A stretch of 64,000 nt of DNA from Asparagopsis taxiformis. Its lineage: Eukaryota > Rhodophyta > Florideophyceae > Bonnemaisoniales > Bonnemaisoniaceae. Both the position numbers and the translations under genes were made by a program. The stretch is from positions 1 to 64,000 of the forward strand of contig JALQPE010002007.1 of the NCBI GenBank assembly GCA_030407315.1, given 5' to 3'. Under the pieces are notes generated by a model, which was given only the letters and a program-made list of their open reading frames with translations, was not told the origin of the DNA and searched no databases. This document shows positions 55,076 through 64,000 of the stretch, piece after piece; position 1 is the stretch's first letter, and each line of letters begins with the position of its first letter.

Positions 55076-55548
55076 TACTATATCAGGACACTACTTTACT
55101 GTCTGGTGCTAGGGCAGGTACTGCTGGTGCCCAGGGCAGCACGAAATACTGTCTACAGGTGCTGCCCAGGACAGTGAAAATCACTGTCTCCAGGTACTGC
55201 CCAGGACAGTGCACCGTGTTGGTTCCATTTGTTGTCCCAGGCAGCATATTTCACTATCTGGCCATGTTGCCTTGGCCAATACAAAACACTATCCGCCAAC
55301 ACTGCCCAGTACACTAAATTACATCATATCCAACTATTGAATAAATCATTAATTTTTACTGTCTCCATTCACTGCCTCAGACAGTACGGTGAGACAGTGT
55401 TTTTTACTGTCTGCAGACAGTGTTCCGTACTGTCTGCCAGACAGTGCAAATCACTGTCTCCAAGTGTGGCATTAATTTTCATTTGCCGCATAGTGATTTT
55501 TACTGTCTCGGACAGTAAAAATCACTGTCTCACCGTACTGTCTGAGGC
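55076..55548. repeat. ACTGTCT/AGACAGT inverted repeat field
   Basis: More than fifteen copies of ACTGTC or GACAGT, many as CACTGTCTCCAGGTACTGCC or its complement. A perfect 26-bp inverted pair occupies 55374-55399 and 55523-55548 (arm starts GCCTCAGACAGTACGG), separated by 123 bp. The block interrupts the protease frame of the next retroelement, so it is either an inserted DNA element or a locally expanded satellite. Confidence 0.85.
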
Positions 55549-57760
55549 CCCCTTTTCAACACCGTAGTGATAGCAAGAAGAAGAAGAGTTGTTCATTTTA
55601 CTCAAATTCTGCATAAGCAGTATGGCTATCGAGCCACCATCATGCACATCAATGCGCTGAGCGCGGCATCGAATTGCCTCTACATGCGAGTTCATGATAC
55701 CTGTTCCCAGGATAACTGGTACTGCGAGCTTAGGGGCTACAAAGAATTCTGCGTCCAGAATCTTTCGGCCTAGCTGTATTAGCAGCTTGATTCTTCCCGT
55801 TATCCTGAGAGGATGAGCATTGGCGTCTGCCAGTTGAGGGATATTCCCGGTCTGCGCGGCATAGGCCTTCCATCCCTTAGGTAAGATTGATTCTTGGACG
55901 ACCGAAGGACCGGAACCGGTGTCCATAAACATACGCATAGGCGTTAGAAGTGTCTCGGAAATTCCGATAGACCCTAAAACCACGTAGTGGGCTGCCTTCA
56001 AGAGACATGCAGCCTTTGGCTGAGAGGGGAGGGGATAAGGGATATCCCCGGTTGGTGTCTGGGTAGGACGGTTCAACCGTTTTGGTTTCTTCGTTCCACC
56101 CTGTGGAGATGTGGATGGTGAGATGTCCACCCTACAGCGAAGCTGTTCCACCTCCTGGCGGGAGCGCGACACCTCACTCCCCCCGGTTAGTTTTCCGACG
56201 AAGTGTCGGATGTTTCATCTGAAGATGCTAGAGCATCAACTGCGGTTTCTACCGAACGAGAAGGACCAATACTCCGTTGCAATCCGGAAGCCAGATTTGT
56301 TTGTTCAACGACGTTGTCGTCCTCGGCAAACGCGACCATTCGCGGAAACCGTTTCTGCCGTTGGAGAACTGTTTTAGCAGGGACCTGCTTCTTCTTGAAC
56401 TTGTCGAATTGCCGTTGCTGTCGGCGCATGACTTGTTCCGGCTCTTGGTGGTATGCATAGTTCGCCAAAGCGAAATACATTCCCACGGAACGGGAGAGGT
56501 ACGGGCATGTGTACAGCACGTGACCGGGTTGCCGGCATCCGGAGCAGCGCCAATTGACCGCTCCCTTCGGGATCATGGACTCGGCAAGACTCACATGTTC
56601 CTCTGTGAGGGGCGGTACCTCCATCGGCGGTGTCTCCGCGTTCGGTCCCACGGTCAGTGGTTGTAACGTCTGCGACGTAGACATTTCTCTCCTCATTCCG
56701 AGGTCTTCATTAGCCATGGTAGCTAATAACGCTTTGCGTTTCCTTTCGGCAAGCTCCCTACTAGGGTACATCTTGGGCTTAGCCGTGTCGGCTGTGGTGG
56801 CTCTTAGGAAATCTCCGAGTCCTTTAGCCAAATTGCGTACCGCAAGGAAGTCTTCGCCGTCTCAGCCAGCAGTCACCTTAACGGTGTCTTTTACCCCCGG
56901 GCGTAGCCCTTTGAGGTAGTAGTTTACCAAATCTCTTTCAGAGAAAACATTAGCGCACAACAGTGCGGCCTCTTGCAGTCTGTCTGCGTACTCTGCCTCA
57001 TCTTCGTGAGGTTCTTGTTTAATACGCGTGACCGCGTCGTAGGCGTCAGCCAAAACTGTATCCGTTGCATAACGAGTAAGTAAAGCATGGACGGCCTGTC
57101 GCCAAGTTATCTGCTGGTGCAGTTGATTTAGCAACTTCCTTTTCCGAGATTCGGACGCGATGAATCGTTGCGCATCTCCTTCAAGGAAATAACGTAGCAA
57201 CTTTGTTGCTATTCCTTCTGATACTCCGCAGGAGTCACAAGCTTCTTGGTACTCCGCAAGGAATCGAAGTATATCGATAGGTTGCGTTCCATCGAACGGC
57301 GTCAAGGACGCATTGAAGTTCCGGATCTTTTCCGTTATCTTGTAGAGACTTGTACTCTTTCCGTTCGGAGCTTCTGTCGATGACAACTTGTCTTGTAACC
57401 GGTAATACCGGTAGGATACTACACGATCGAACGCGGGTTCACGGGCTCTTAAAGGAGTTAAGCCTGGTTCCAGGGGTCCTTCTTCTGTTTCGAATGGATT
57501 CGAAGGTGAATCAAACCCGAAAACTGGGTCACCCACGTTGGGATTTGTACCTGGTACCGGACGGGCGAGAGACTCGCTGAGTAAATCCACTCGATCCGAC
57601 AAACGTCTGGTGACGTCAACGACCTTGTCGAGCTTCTCGGCTTCCACAGCTACGCTGTTCTCGGCAGTGCTGTGGGGGTTAAGGCAAAACTTGGGAGAAG
57701 GTGTTCCGGTCGAAGGTGCCTCCGAATCCCTGAGGTGGGGAGCGGAGGGTAGTTTATATA
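55549..57760 (-). pseudogene. Gypsy gag-protease remnant
   Basis: Minus-strand retroelement. Gag (57647-56865) has 'FDGTQPIDILRFLAEYQEA' and 'YADRLQEAALLCANVF'. Nucleocapsid follows in the same frame with a CSGCRQPGHVLYTC zinc knuckle (C-x2-C-x4-H-x4-C), and stops at 56187. A retropepsin (MDTGSGPSVVQES) lies in the -1 frame to about 55558, where the ACTGTCT repeat cuts it off. RT, RNase H and integrase are absent. An in-frame TGA at 56864-56862 separates gag from nucleocapsid. No ATG precedes gag in frame; the apparent start is GTG. The protease resembles that of the element at 23.2 kb, so both belong to one lineage. Confidence 0.8.
57752..57760 (-). promoter_or_regulatory. TATA box of gag remnant
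   Basis: On the minus strand the sequence reads TATATAAAC about 105 bp before the first gag codons that can be read. Position and sequence fit an LTR or leader promoter of the gag-protease element. No LTR pair was found. Confidence 0.5.
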
Positions 57761-57899
57761 GACTAGGAGGTAGCTCTAGGAGGGGTAAAATGAAGGGTAA
57801 CTACGAGGAGCTACGAGGAGTAGGTATCGGGAGATCAACCAATAGGAGAGGAGAATGGGAGATATTGTTGGTGGCGGCGGATCTGGAAACGGTCATGAG

Positions 57900-58440
57900 G
57901 AGAGTGTGACACGGAGGGCCACGTGTAAGAGTCCAGCAATGTCACACGTGTAAGAGGTTGGCAGGAACCCCTGACACGTGGAAACCTGGAGTCGGGCGCG
58001 ACCGGGCCCCACAGGGCGACTTACAGTGCAAGCTTACATTTCTTACATGTAAGCTTACAGTTGAAATTTCATTGAAAAAACGAGGTTTCCGTCAGTTACT
58101 GTTGTATGTTACCTGTCATACGGGCGTATGGTTGTAAGTAACCATGTAAGTGGGGCGAAAGTGGCTGAAAAAGCCATGTAATCTTGTAAGTAACCGTGGC
58201 AGTCACATGACAGGTGTTGTAAGTGTATCATAACATGTAAGTAGCCTACTCAAGTGTCTCCTAGGTGGTGTAAGGTATATGGAAAGCTGTAAGTAGCCTC
58301 GTAGGAGTGGTTACTGTAAGCTTCCCTTGTAGTTGGGAGCTTTGGTCTCTGTGGAATGTTATTATCTTATTGGTTGGTCGGGGTATGGTGTTGTAAGAAC
58401 AGGAATCTAGTGTTTACCATGAGGTCTAGAGGACTGATCC
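57900..58440. repeat. GTAAG-rich non-coding segment
   Basis: GTAAG, TGTAAGC or CTTACA occurs about 17 times, including CTTACATGTAAGCTTACAG near 58042. There is no open frame with a domain. GTAAG is also a 5' splice-site core, but the copies show no exon structure. Probably leader or LTR sequence between two retroelements. Confidence 0.6.
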
Positions 58441-58501
58441 CTTACATTACTCCTTTCTCTGAACAAGAGTCGTGCTCGACTCGAGACTGAAGGGGAGGAT
58501 A

Positions 58502-58960
58502 CTAACCGTTGAAGACTGTTGGGAAGGGGAACACGGTGTGTGTCGGCCTAGGGATTAGGAGGAGTGATACGTCCATTTGTTCTTCCTCAGCCAAAGTTGT
58601 GACGATATTGCGGATATCATCCGCATAGGACTGGTCGGGGGAGAGGTGCCCATAGGCACCAACTACCCAGTGGTACAGATAACAGATAAAGTTGTATCCG
58701 ATGGCTTCGGAGAGAGGAGCCGGTAAATTTTCGACGTTCGGCGAGAGTTCAATTCGATCTATGATCACAAACAGTAGGTCGAAATCTTCCGCTGTTACAC
58801 AGAAGGGGCCAAAGGCATGATAGTATCCATAGCATGTGTGGATTAGGGCCCAGCAAAGTACACTTCGTGCATAAGGTTTTGGGGTAACGTCTTGTAACCA
58901 TGTAGTCAATGTCTCGCCAGCGATAACAAGCTGGAGGTAAAACTCAGAAGAGGTGGCCAT
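58502..58960 (-). CDS. Small ORF of unknown function, TATA-driven
   Basis: 152 residues from an ATG in a good context (GGCCATGG region, minus strand). The protein is mixed hydrophobic with many W, Y, C and F ('TWLQDVTPKPYARSVLCWAL', 'GYNFICYLYHWVVGAYGH'). A TATAAA lies 60 bp before the ATG (plus-strand TTTATA 59021-59026) and overlaps the stop of the gypsy element upstream. I do not recognise a domain. It lies between the 3' end of one gypsy element and the gag remnant, so it may be an accessory ORF of a retroelement leader, or a small host gene. Confidence 0.5.
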   Translation of the reverse strand: MATSSEFYLQLVIAGETLTTWLQDVTPKPYARSVLCWALIHTCYGYYHAFGPFCVTAEDFDLLFVIIDRIELSPNVENLPAPLSEAIGYNFICYLYHWVVGAYGHLSPDQSYADDIRNIVTTLAEEEQMDVSLLLIPRPTHTVFPFPTVFNG

Positions 58961-59021
58961 GGTGGAGAGGGGATATGGATAGGAAGGGGATGTCCAAACG
59001 AGGTTGTGGACTGAAAGGAAT

Positions 59022-62000
59022 TTATAGAGCTGAAAGGGAGACCGGGAGTCTAATTCTGATGATATTTGTCAAGAAGTTCCTGACAATTTTAAGGTTTTCT
59101 ATGGAAAGCCAGGAATTTTCGTGATCTGGATAACCTTTCCACTTCACGAGATATTGGAGTTTCCTGTGTCTTTTTCTGTGGTGAAGAATTCTCTCAACTT
59201 CATATTCGTCAGAGTTTGTTGAAAGTTTGATCGGTGGCGGTGGTACTAGGTTTCGCTCGAATGTGTCCTCTACGTAAGGTTTGAGGAGGCTAGAGTGAAA
59301 TGCATTGTGGATTTTGCGATCGATCATTGGTTGGGGAAGGTTCAATCGAAAAGTAACTTCATTGATCTTCTCAGTGATTTCAAATGGTCCACAAAACTTT
59401 GGGTGAAGCTTTCTTGTACCCGATCCATCTTCAAGGGTTAGGTTTGCTGTGGACAGCATGACCTTGTCATTGACCTTGAATGGAGTCGGTAAACGCTTCC
59501 TATTGGCTTGCTTTGCCATTGATTCATTTGCTTTCTTTATGTTTTCGATGGCTTGTTTGGTAACTTTTCCTATGGTGGATATGAATTTTTCTGCAGTCGG
59601 GTTTTCTGTTTCTAAGGTTTCTATGGGAAGGGTCCTAGGGTGTTGCCCATATGTGAGGAAGAAGGGTGTGAAACTAGTGGCAGCATGTATTGAAGAGTTA
59701 TAAGATACTTCAAAGTGGACTAAGTATTCGTCCCAGTTGGTTTTGTTGTAGTCAGCGAAGGCTCAGATCATTTCCTCAATCTTTCGATTAAGTATCTCTG
59801 TTTGTCCATCCGTTTGTGGATGGTATGCGGACGATGGTGATATCTTGGTTTTCAAGGTATGGAAAAGAGACTTCCAGAATTTGCTCATAAATACTGGATC
59901 TCGGTCACTAATGATTACTGAGGGGAGTCCATGGTGTCGATAAATGTTCTCGAAGAATAACTTTGCCGTTTCCACAGCGTTTGGGTCTCTTTCATACGGG
60001 ATGATTCGGAGTAGCTTAGACAATCGATCAACTACAACGAACATTCCGGTGTTGCCTTTCTTGGTTTTGGGTAGAGGTTTCAAAAAGTCCATGGTGATGT
60101 GTGTCCACTTCCCCGAAGGGGGTTCTAATGGTTGAAGTAGTCCGAATGGTTTATGGTTTGGAGCCTTAGTTCTTTGGCATGTATCACATGAAGTGACATA
60201 GTCTCTAATAGTTTGTTTCATTTTCTTCCAGTAATATTTTGTAGCTATTCTGTGGCAAGTTTTCTTTACTCCAAGGTTACCAGATTGTGGGGTATCATGG
60301 TGATCATGTAGTAATTGAAGTCGATAGGTCCCTTTCGGTATACATAATCGTTCTTTGTAGTACAGAAGGTTGTTTTCTTTTCGGAAGGAGTTCTTCGGTG
60401 ATTTGTATACTTCTTGGAACTCAGGATCCTTGGTATAATCTTCTTCTTTTATCTTTGCGTTGCCGTCTGATGCAAAGTACGTAGCATTGGTTTCGAACTG
60501 TGATGTTATGGATATTGCTTTTGTCAGAAGAGAGTGGTCTCTAGGGGCGGTTGGTTCTTTGTTCAGAAATTGTCTGGAGAGTGCGTCAGCTACTTTGTTT
60601 GTTTTCCCTTTTATTGCAAGTATTTTGAAGTCGAACGAGACAATTGATTCAAGCCATCTTACTTGTCTTTGGGATAGTTGCTTTTGGGTTTCCAAATATC
60701 TGAGGGGATAGTGATCAGTGTAAACGGTAAATGGTCTGCCATGGAGATATGCTCTCCATGTTCGAAGTGTATCGATGATGGCCAGGAGCTCTCTTTCATG
60801 AGCTGCATACTTTTGTGCGGCTGCATTGAGAGTTCTGGAGTAGAATGCAACAGGTCGGTATCTATTTGTGTCCTTTTGTTCCAGGAGAGCACCAAATGCA
60901 AATTGAGAAGCATCGGTTGTGACAACTATGTCCTTTTCTGGGTGGAAGGGCATTAATACTGGGGTTCGAGTCATCACTGTTTCAGTGCGGTAAAGGATTG
61001 TTCGGCGGAGGGGTTCCACGTGAATGGAGCATTTTCGTGAGTTCTGTGAGTGGTTTTGCTATGGCTGAGCAGCTTCCGATGAATCTGCGATAATAATTGA
61101 CTAGGCCCAGGAAAGACTGGACGTCTCGTTTGTTCCTTGGCCTTGGCCATTCTTTGATGGTTTTGATCTTGGTTTCTTCAACTGATATTCCTCCTGGTGT
61201 GAGAACATGTCCTAAGTATTCTATCTCTTGTACTGCGAAAGAACACTTTGACATTTTTGCGTACAACTGATTCTTGCGGAGTCTCTGCAGAACTAGCTCA
61301 ATGTGGTGAAGATGATCGGTAAATGAGGAGCTATAAATGAGTATATCATCCAGATATACTATAACAAAGTGATCTAGGTAATCTCTGAAAAGATCATTCA
61401 TCAACGTCATGAACGTTGCAGGAGCATTGGATAATCCGAAGGGAAGCACAAGGAACTCGAAGTGTCCGTACCGGGTTCGGAACGCGGTTAGTGGGATAGA
61501 GTCGTTTTCTAAGCGTACTTGATGGTATCCGGATCTTAGGTCGATTTTACTGAAGTATTTGGTGTCCTTCAGCTGGTCAAAGATATCATCAATTCTAGGG
61601 AGCGGGTAGCTGTTCTTAACAGTGAGGCGATTGAGGGCTCGATAATCGATACACATACGTAGTGCACCGTCCTTTTTACTCACAAATAGAACTGGAGCAC
61701 CCCAAGGGCTGCAACTTGGCTGGATAAATCCTGCTTCCAGGAGTTCATCGAGTTATTTCTTAAGCTCTCTGAGTTCAGGTGGGGACATCCGATACAGACC
61801 TCTTTTCTGTGGAATACTTTCGGGAACTAGGTCTATTCGGAAGTCAATTTTTCTTTGGGGAGGTAATCCTTTGGGCAACGTTTCTGGGAAAACGTCATTG
61901 TACTTTCCTAGAATTTGTTGGACATGTTTAGGAAGTTTTTGTTCGGAGGTCTCTGGTTTATTTGGGTTCAATAAGACTGCAAACAAAGGGAAATTTTCTT

Positions 62001-62607
62001 CATAGTCTCGGGTCATAGCACTTAGTGAAATACTTTCGCAAAGATGAAATTTATTTGCGTAGATGATAAATTTTTTGTTTCGGTGGGAGAATGAGATTTG
62101 GTTCGAATGGTTATCAATGGTGGCAAAATGGTTGGGGTGCCAATCCTTGCCGAGGATGGCATCATGATTTAACGGGCAGACAGCGAATGAAAACTGCTCT
62201 GTGTACCCTTGAATCTGTAGACTGATAGTAGACTTGGTTTGTTCTAAGGTTTGTGTATTCTTGTTGGCCATGGTGGCTAGGTGATTTGTGTCCTTGATCG
62301 GAATTTTGTTCGATAAGCAAAACGATCTGTTCACGTAACTGATCTCGGCCCCAGGGTCAAACATGAGTTTTGTTCTAACCCCATTTATTTTTCCAGACGA
62401 CACTAGTAATCCTATACCAGCTCGTTTGAATGGATCTGGAGTTGTTTCAAAGGGAACTAGGGGAGGGCTTCTTACCATAGTAGGAAGTTCTATGGGGTTC
62501 TGGGCGTCTTGGGACGGAGATTCGACTAGTTCCGTTTGCCTTTTGGGCAGTTTTTGGCAATATGCCCTGGTTGGCGACAGCGGAGGCAAAGCCCTTTCTT
62601 CATGCAT
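59022..62607 (-). pseudogene. Gypsy pol: PR-RT-RNaseH-INT-chromodomain, degenerate
   Basis: The protease has 'LMFDPGAEISYVN', with P in place of the usual S/T of the D-S/T-G motif. A TAA at 61755-61753 cuts off RT (in frame, a likely CAA to TAA change). RT has '[10 protein letters not shown]' and '[15 protein letters not shown]'. RNase H lies in another frame after indels near 61037 and 60990. Integrase has an HHCC zinc region and 'VIISDRDPVFMS', and is cut by an in-frame TGA at 59765-59763 (likely CGA to TGA). The chromodomain ('YLVKWKGYPDHENSW') completes the frame to 59022. The copy cannot make a full Pol. Confidence 0.85.
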
Positions 62608-63395
62608 TGTTCTCTTTCTTCTTTGGTTAACTTTTTGATTTGAATGTTTCCAAATTCCATGGGGACGGGCCTTGAGGAATTTCCTTCTGGTTTACGGCCA
62701 TAGTCCTTATTTTTTGAAATACCCCCGTTGGGTCCAAGGCGGCGGTGAGCAGCTTCAACACGTTCAGCGTCACGCATTGCCTCGGCAAGGTCACGATAAT
62801 CTTTGGTATAAAGTTCTTTCCAGATATATTGCTTTAAACCCCTGGTATATCGGTCAATTTGTTCTGCCATACTTATGGTTGGGATGTCAAGGAGAATTCT
62901 TTGGAAATCATCGTTGAATGATGATACGTCGCGTACCTGTCTCCAGCGAGCAAATTTATCGCGAGCTACCTTTTCTTTGTTAAGCGTTTCAAAACGAGAG
63001 ATAATAGCCTTTTTTAAGCAGTTCCATGTTTTTATTTCGCTTCCATCATCGGTTTTTTGATAGACAATCCACCACTCATGAGCAGCTCCAGATAAATAGC
63101 TAACAGCTAGCTGGAGTGAGTCGTCGTCGGTAGCGTTGGACAGGTAGTTGTCCATGTGCGTAGCCCAGCTTGTGATCGATCCTCTACCAGAGAACTTTTC
63201 AGCTTGGTGTTTCTTTGGTTTAGGATTGTCTGATGTTTTAATACTCTGGAGCTCTTCCCTTATACGATCATACGATGCAGCGGCATCGTTTAAGGAGTTC
63301 TGCTGGTTATTGATCTGGGAGTTGGCTGCCTGGAGTTGAGTTTGTAGATCCTGGACAACCTGGGCAAGGTTTTCAATGGTGATGGGATTACTCAT
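62526..63395 (-). CDS. Gypsy Gag with zinc knuckle
   Basis: 289 residues from an ATG. An N-terminal coiled coil ('LQTQLQAANSQINNQQNSL') is followed by a gag capsid region ('AEKFSGRGSITSWATHMDNY', 'LSGAAHEWW', 'FARWRQVRDVSSFNDDFQ'). It ends in a CCHC knuckle CLRCRQPGHIAKNC. This is the structural protein that packages retroelement RNA in cytoplasmic particles. The frame is open, and the pol frame begins at the -1 slip site described below. Confidence 0.88.
   Translation of the reverse strand: MSNPITIENLAQVVQDLQTQLQAANSQINNQQNSLNDAAASYDRIREELQSIKTSDNPKPKKHQAEKFSGRGSITSWATHMDNYLSNATDDDSLQLAVSYLSGAAHEWWIVYQKTDDGSEIKTWNCLKKAIISRFETLNKEKVARDKFARWRQVRDVSSFNDDFQRILLDIPTISMAEQIDRYTRGLKQYIWKELYTKDYRDLAEAMRDAERVEAAHRRLGPNGGISKNKDYGRKPEGNSSRPVPMEFGNIQIKKLTKEEREQCMKKGLCLRCRQPGHIAKNCPKGKRN
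62541..62547 (-). promoter_or_regulatory. -1 ribosomal frameshift heptamer CCCAAAA
   Basis: On the minus strand the gag codons TGC CCA AAA contain the heptamer C CCA AAA in the correct phase (X XXY YYZ), 15 bases before the gag stop codon. The -1 frame then reads straight into the protease ORF (residues RQTELVESPSQD). This is the standard way to make a Gag-Pol fusion. Confidence 0.8.
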
Positions 63396-63439
63396 TTTTT
63401 TCTTCTGAGGAAAAGAGGGAGAGCGTGTTTACTTAGGTT

Positions 63440-64000
63440 CTAATGGTTCACTCCAAGTCCTACGCGCTCACGATGCTTGGCACTCTTGATGTGACGAGTA
63501 TAGTCTTCGATAGAGACGAAGGAACGATCACACGGGCGACAGTTTAGTTCGACTTGATGATTTCGAACTCAGCGCTTGTGCTTTTCGGAATCGATGTGGG
63601 CTAGGAATTGAGCCCTAGTCTTAGCTGATTTCCTGCAAAGTGTGCAGTCGAAACTTCTTGTGGGAGTCTTTGGTTTAGGGTTCCTCTTGGCTTCTTTGTA
63701 TGTTGCGGTTCGGAGAAGATGCTGCGAGGAACGGTCGTCGATCGACAACAAGGTGCGCTGCGGAGGGATAGGCGGAGCAGTGGTCGAAGCAGAGGCGCAA
63801 TGTGAGCTAGGAGTTCCTCTGGGGGCCGGTATGTTTTGTCGGGAGACCGTCTTCCCGAGAATACGATGAGTATTGACAACTTTCTTGGGCATGTTCGGAG
63901 CGTCCGACTTGGGTGCCACCGTGAATCGAGGGGAAGCAGCCCGGGGCAGTTGAGCACGAGGGGCGGTCGAAGACGTGGAGTAGGAAGAATGGTCTTCTTC
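63440..64000 (-). pseudogene. Two-finger C2H2 (U1/JAZ-type) protein, partial
   Basis: The frame is open at the right edge of the window and reads leftwards. After a Pro/Ser/Thr-rich part come two zinc fingers of type C-x2-C-x12-H-x5-H: CTLCRKSAKTRAQFLAHIDS (about 63645-63575) and CRPCDRSFVSIEDYTRHIKS (about 63540-63460). A TGA at 63571-63569 separates them in frame (likely CGA to TGA). The second frame ends at 63440, 45 bp before the gypsy gag. Fingers of this spacing bind RNA or DNA. Position and orientation suggest a 5' ORF of the same retroelement, but a host gene cut by the element is also possible. Confidence 0.6.

Larger units (their letters stand above)
59022..63395 (-). mobile_element. 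Ty3/gypsy chromovirus (third element), nonfunctional copy
   Basis: A complete coding order on the minus strand: gag with zinc knuckle, protease, RT, RNase H, integrase and chromodomain. LTRs were not located. It ends within a few bases of the chromodomain, at a TATA box. Copies of this type are known from fungi and other eukaryotes. Broken by two premature stops and two frameshifts (see pol entry). Confidence 0.85.

Noticed and set aside
57900..58440. GTAAG copies as splice donors of a multi-exon gene
   Set aside because: No matching acceptors or coding exons between them.
1..64000. tRNA or rRNA genes
   Set aside because: No cloverleaf or rRNA segment recognised by eye. A covariance-model scan would be needed to exclude small RNA genes.

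Overview
The window is nuclear DNA of an intron-poor eukaryote. The evidence is SET domains, chromodomain-bearing Ty3/gypsy retrotransposons, Kozak-like ATG contexts, AATAAA signals and genes of 1000-1300 codons separated by repeats. No bacterial operon, tRNA or recognisable housekeeping gene was found; essentially everything is transposable-element or repeat DNA. Plavaka-type transposases and chromoviruses fit a fungus or a red alga. I cannot decide between them from sequence alone.

Layout. 0.2-2.5 kb: a 43-bp satellite (14 copies), then degenerate C/A-rich repeats and a 38-bp perfect palindrome. 3-21.5 kb (element 1): a Plavaka-like DDE transposase (+), a convergent coiled-coil protein (-), a DNA methyltransferase-SET fusion (+) and a ParB-like/2-oxoglutarate dioxygenase fusion (+). 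The last two genes lie between inverted clusters of one repeat family (family A). 21.5-23.1 kb: purine-rich and satellite-like DNA. 23.1-33.1 kb: a CG-rich gypsy element with a frameshifted pol, a chromodomain, and a long antisense ORF. It seems to have truncated the gene that follows. 33.1-53.3 kb (element 2): a truncated Tudor-like/coiled-coil gene (-), a ParB-methyltransferase-SET triple fusion (+), a decayed ParB-dioxygenase (-), an open ParB-dioxygenase (-) and a second, divergent transposase-like protein (-). Palindromic repeats built on an 18-bp arm (family B) separate these genes. 53.3-64 kb: a hairpin, an ACTGTCT-type repeat field, a gag-protease remnant of a second gypsy element, a small ORF, and a third gypsy chromovirus (-) with a -1 frameshift signal and nonsense mutations. 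A two-finger C2H2 reading frame runs off the right edge.

Main point. Two divergent transposase-linked clusters carry the same toolkit: a beta-class DNA methyltransferase (candidate DNA-mark writer) fused to a SET domain (candidate histone-mark writer), and a separate ParB-like protein with an Fe(II)/2OG dioxygenase (candidate mark eraser or modifier), plus a coiled-coil or reader-like protein. I infer that these are large DNA transposons encoding their own chromatin and DNA-modification system. Element ends, target-site duplications and enzyme activities are not demonstrated here.
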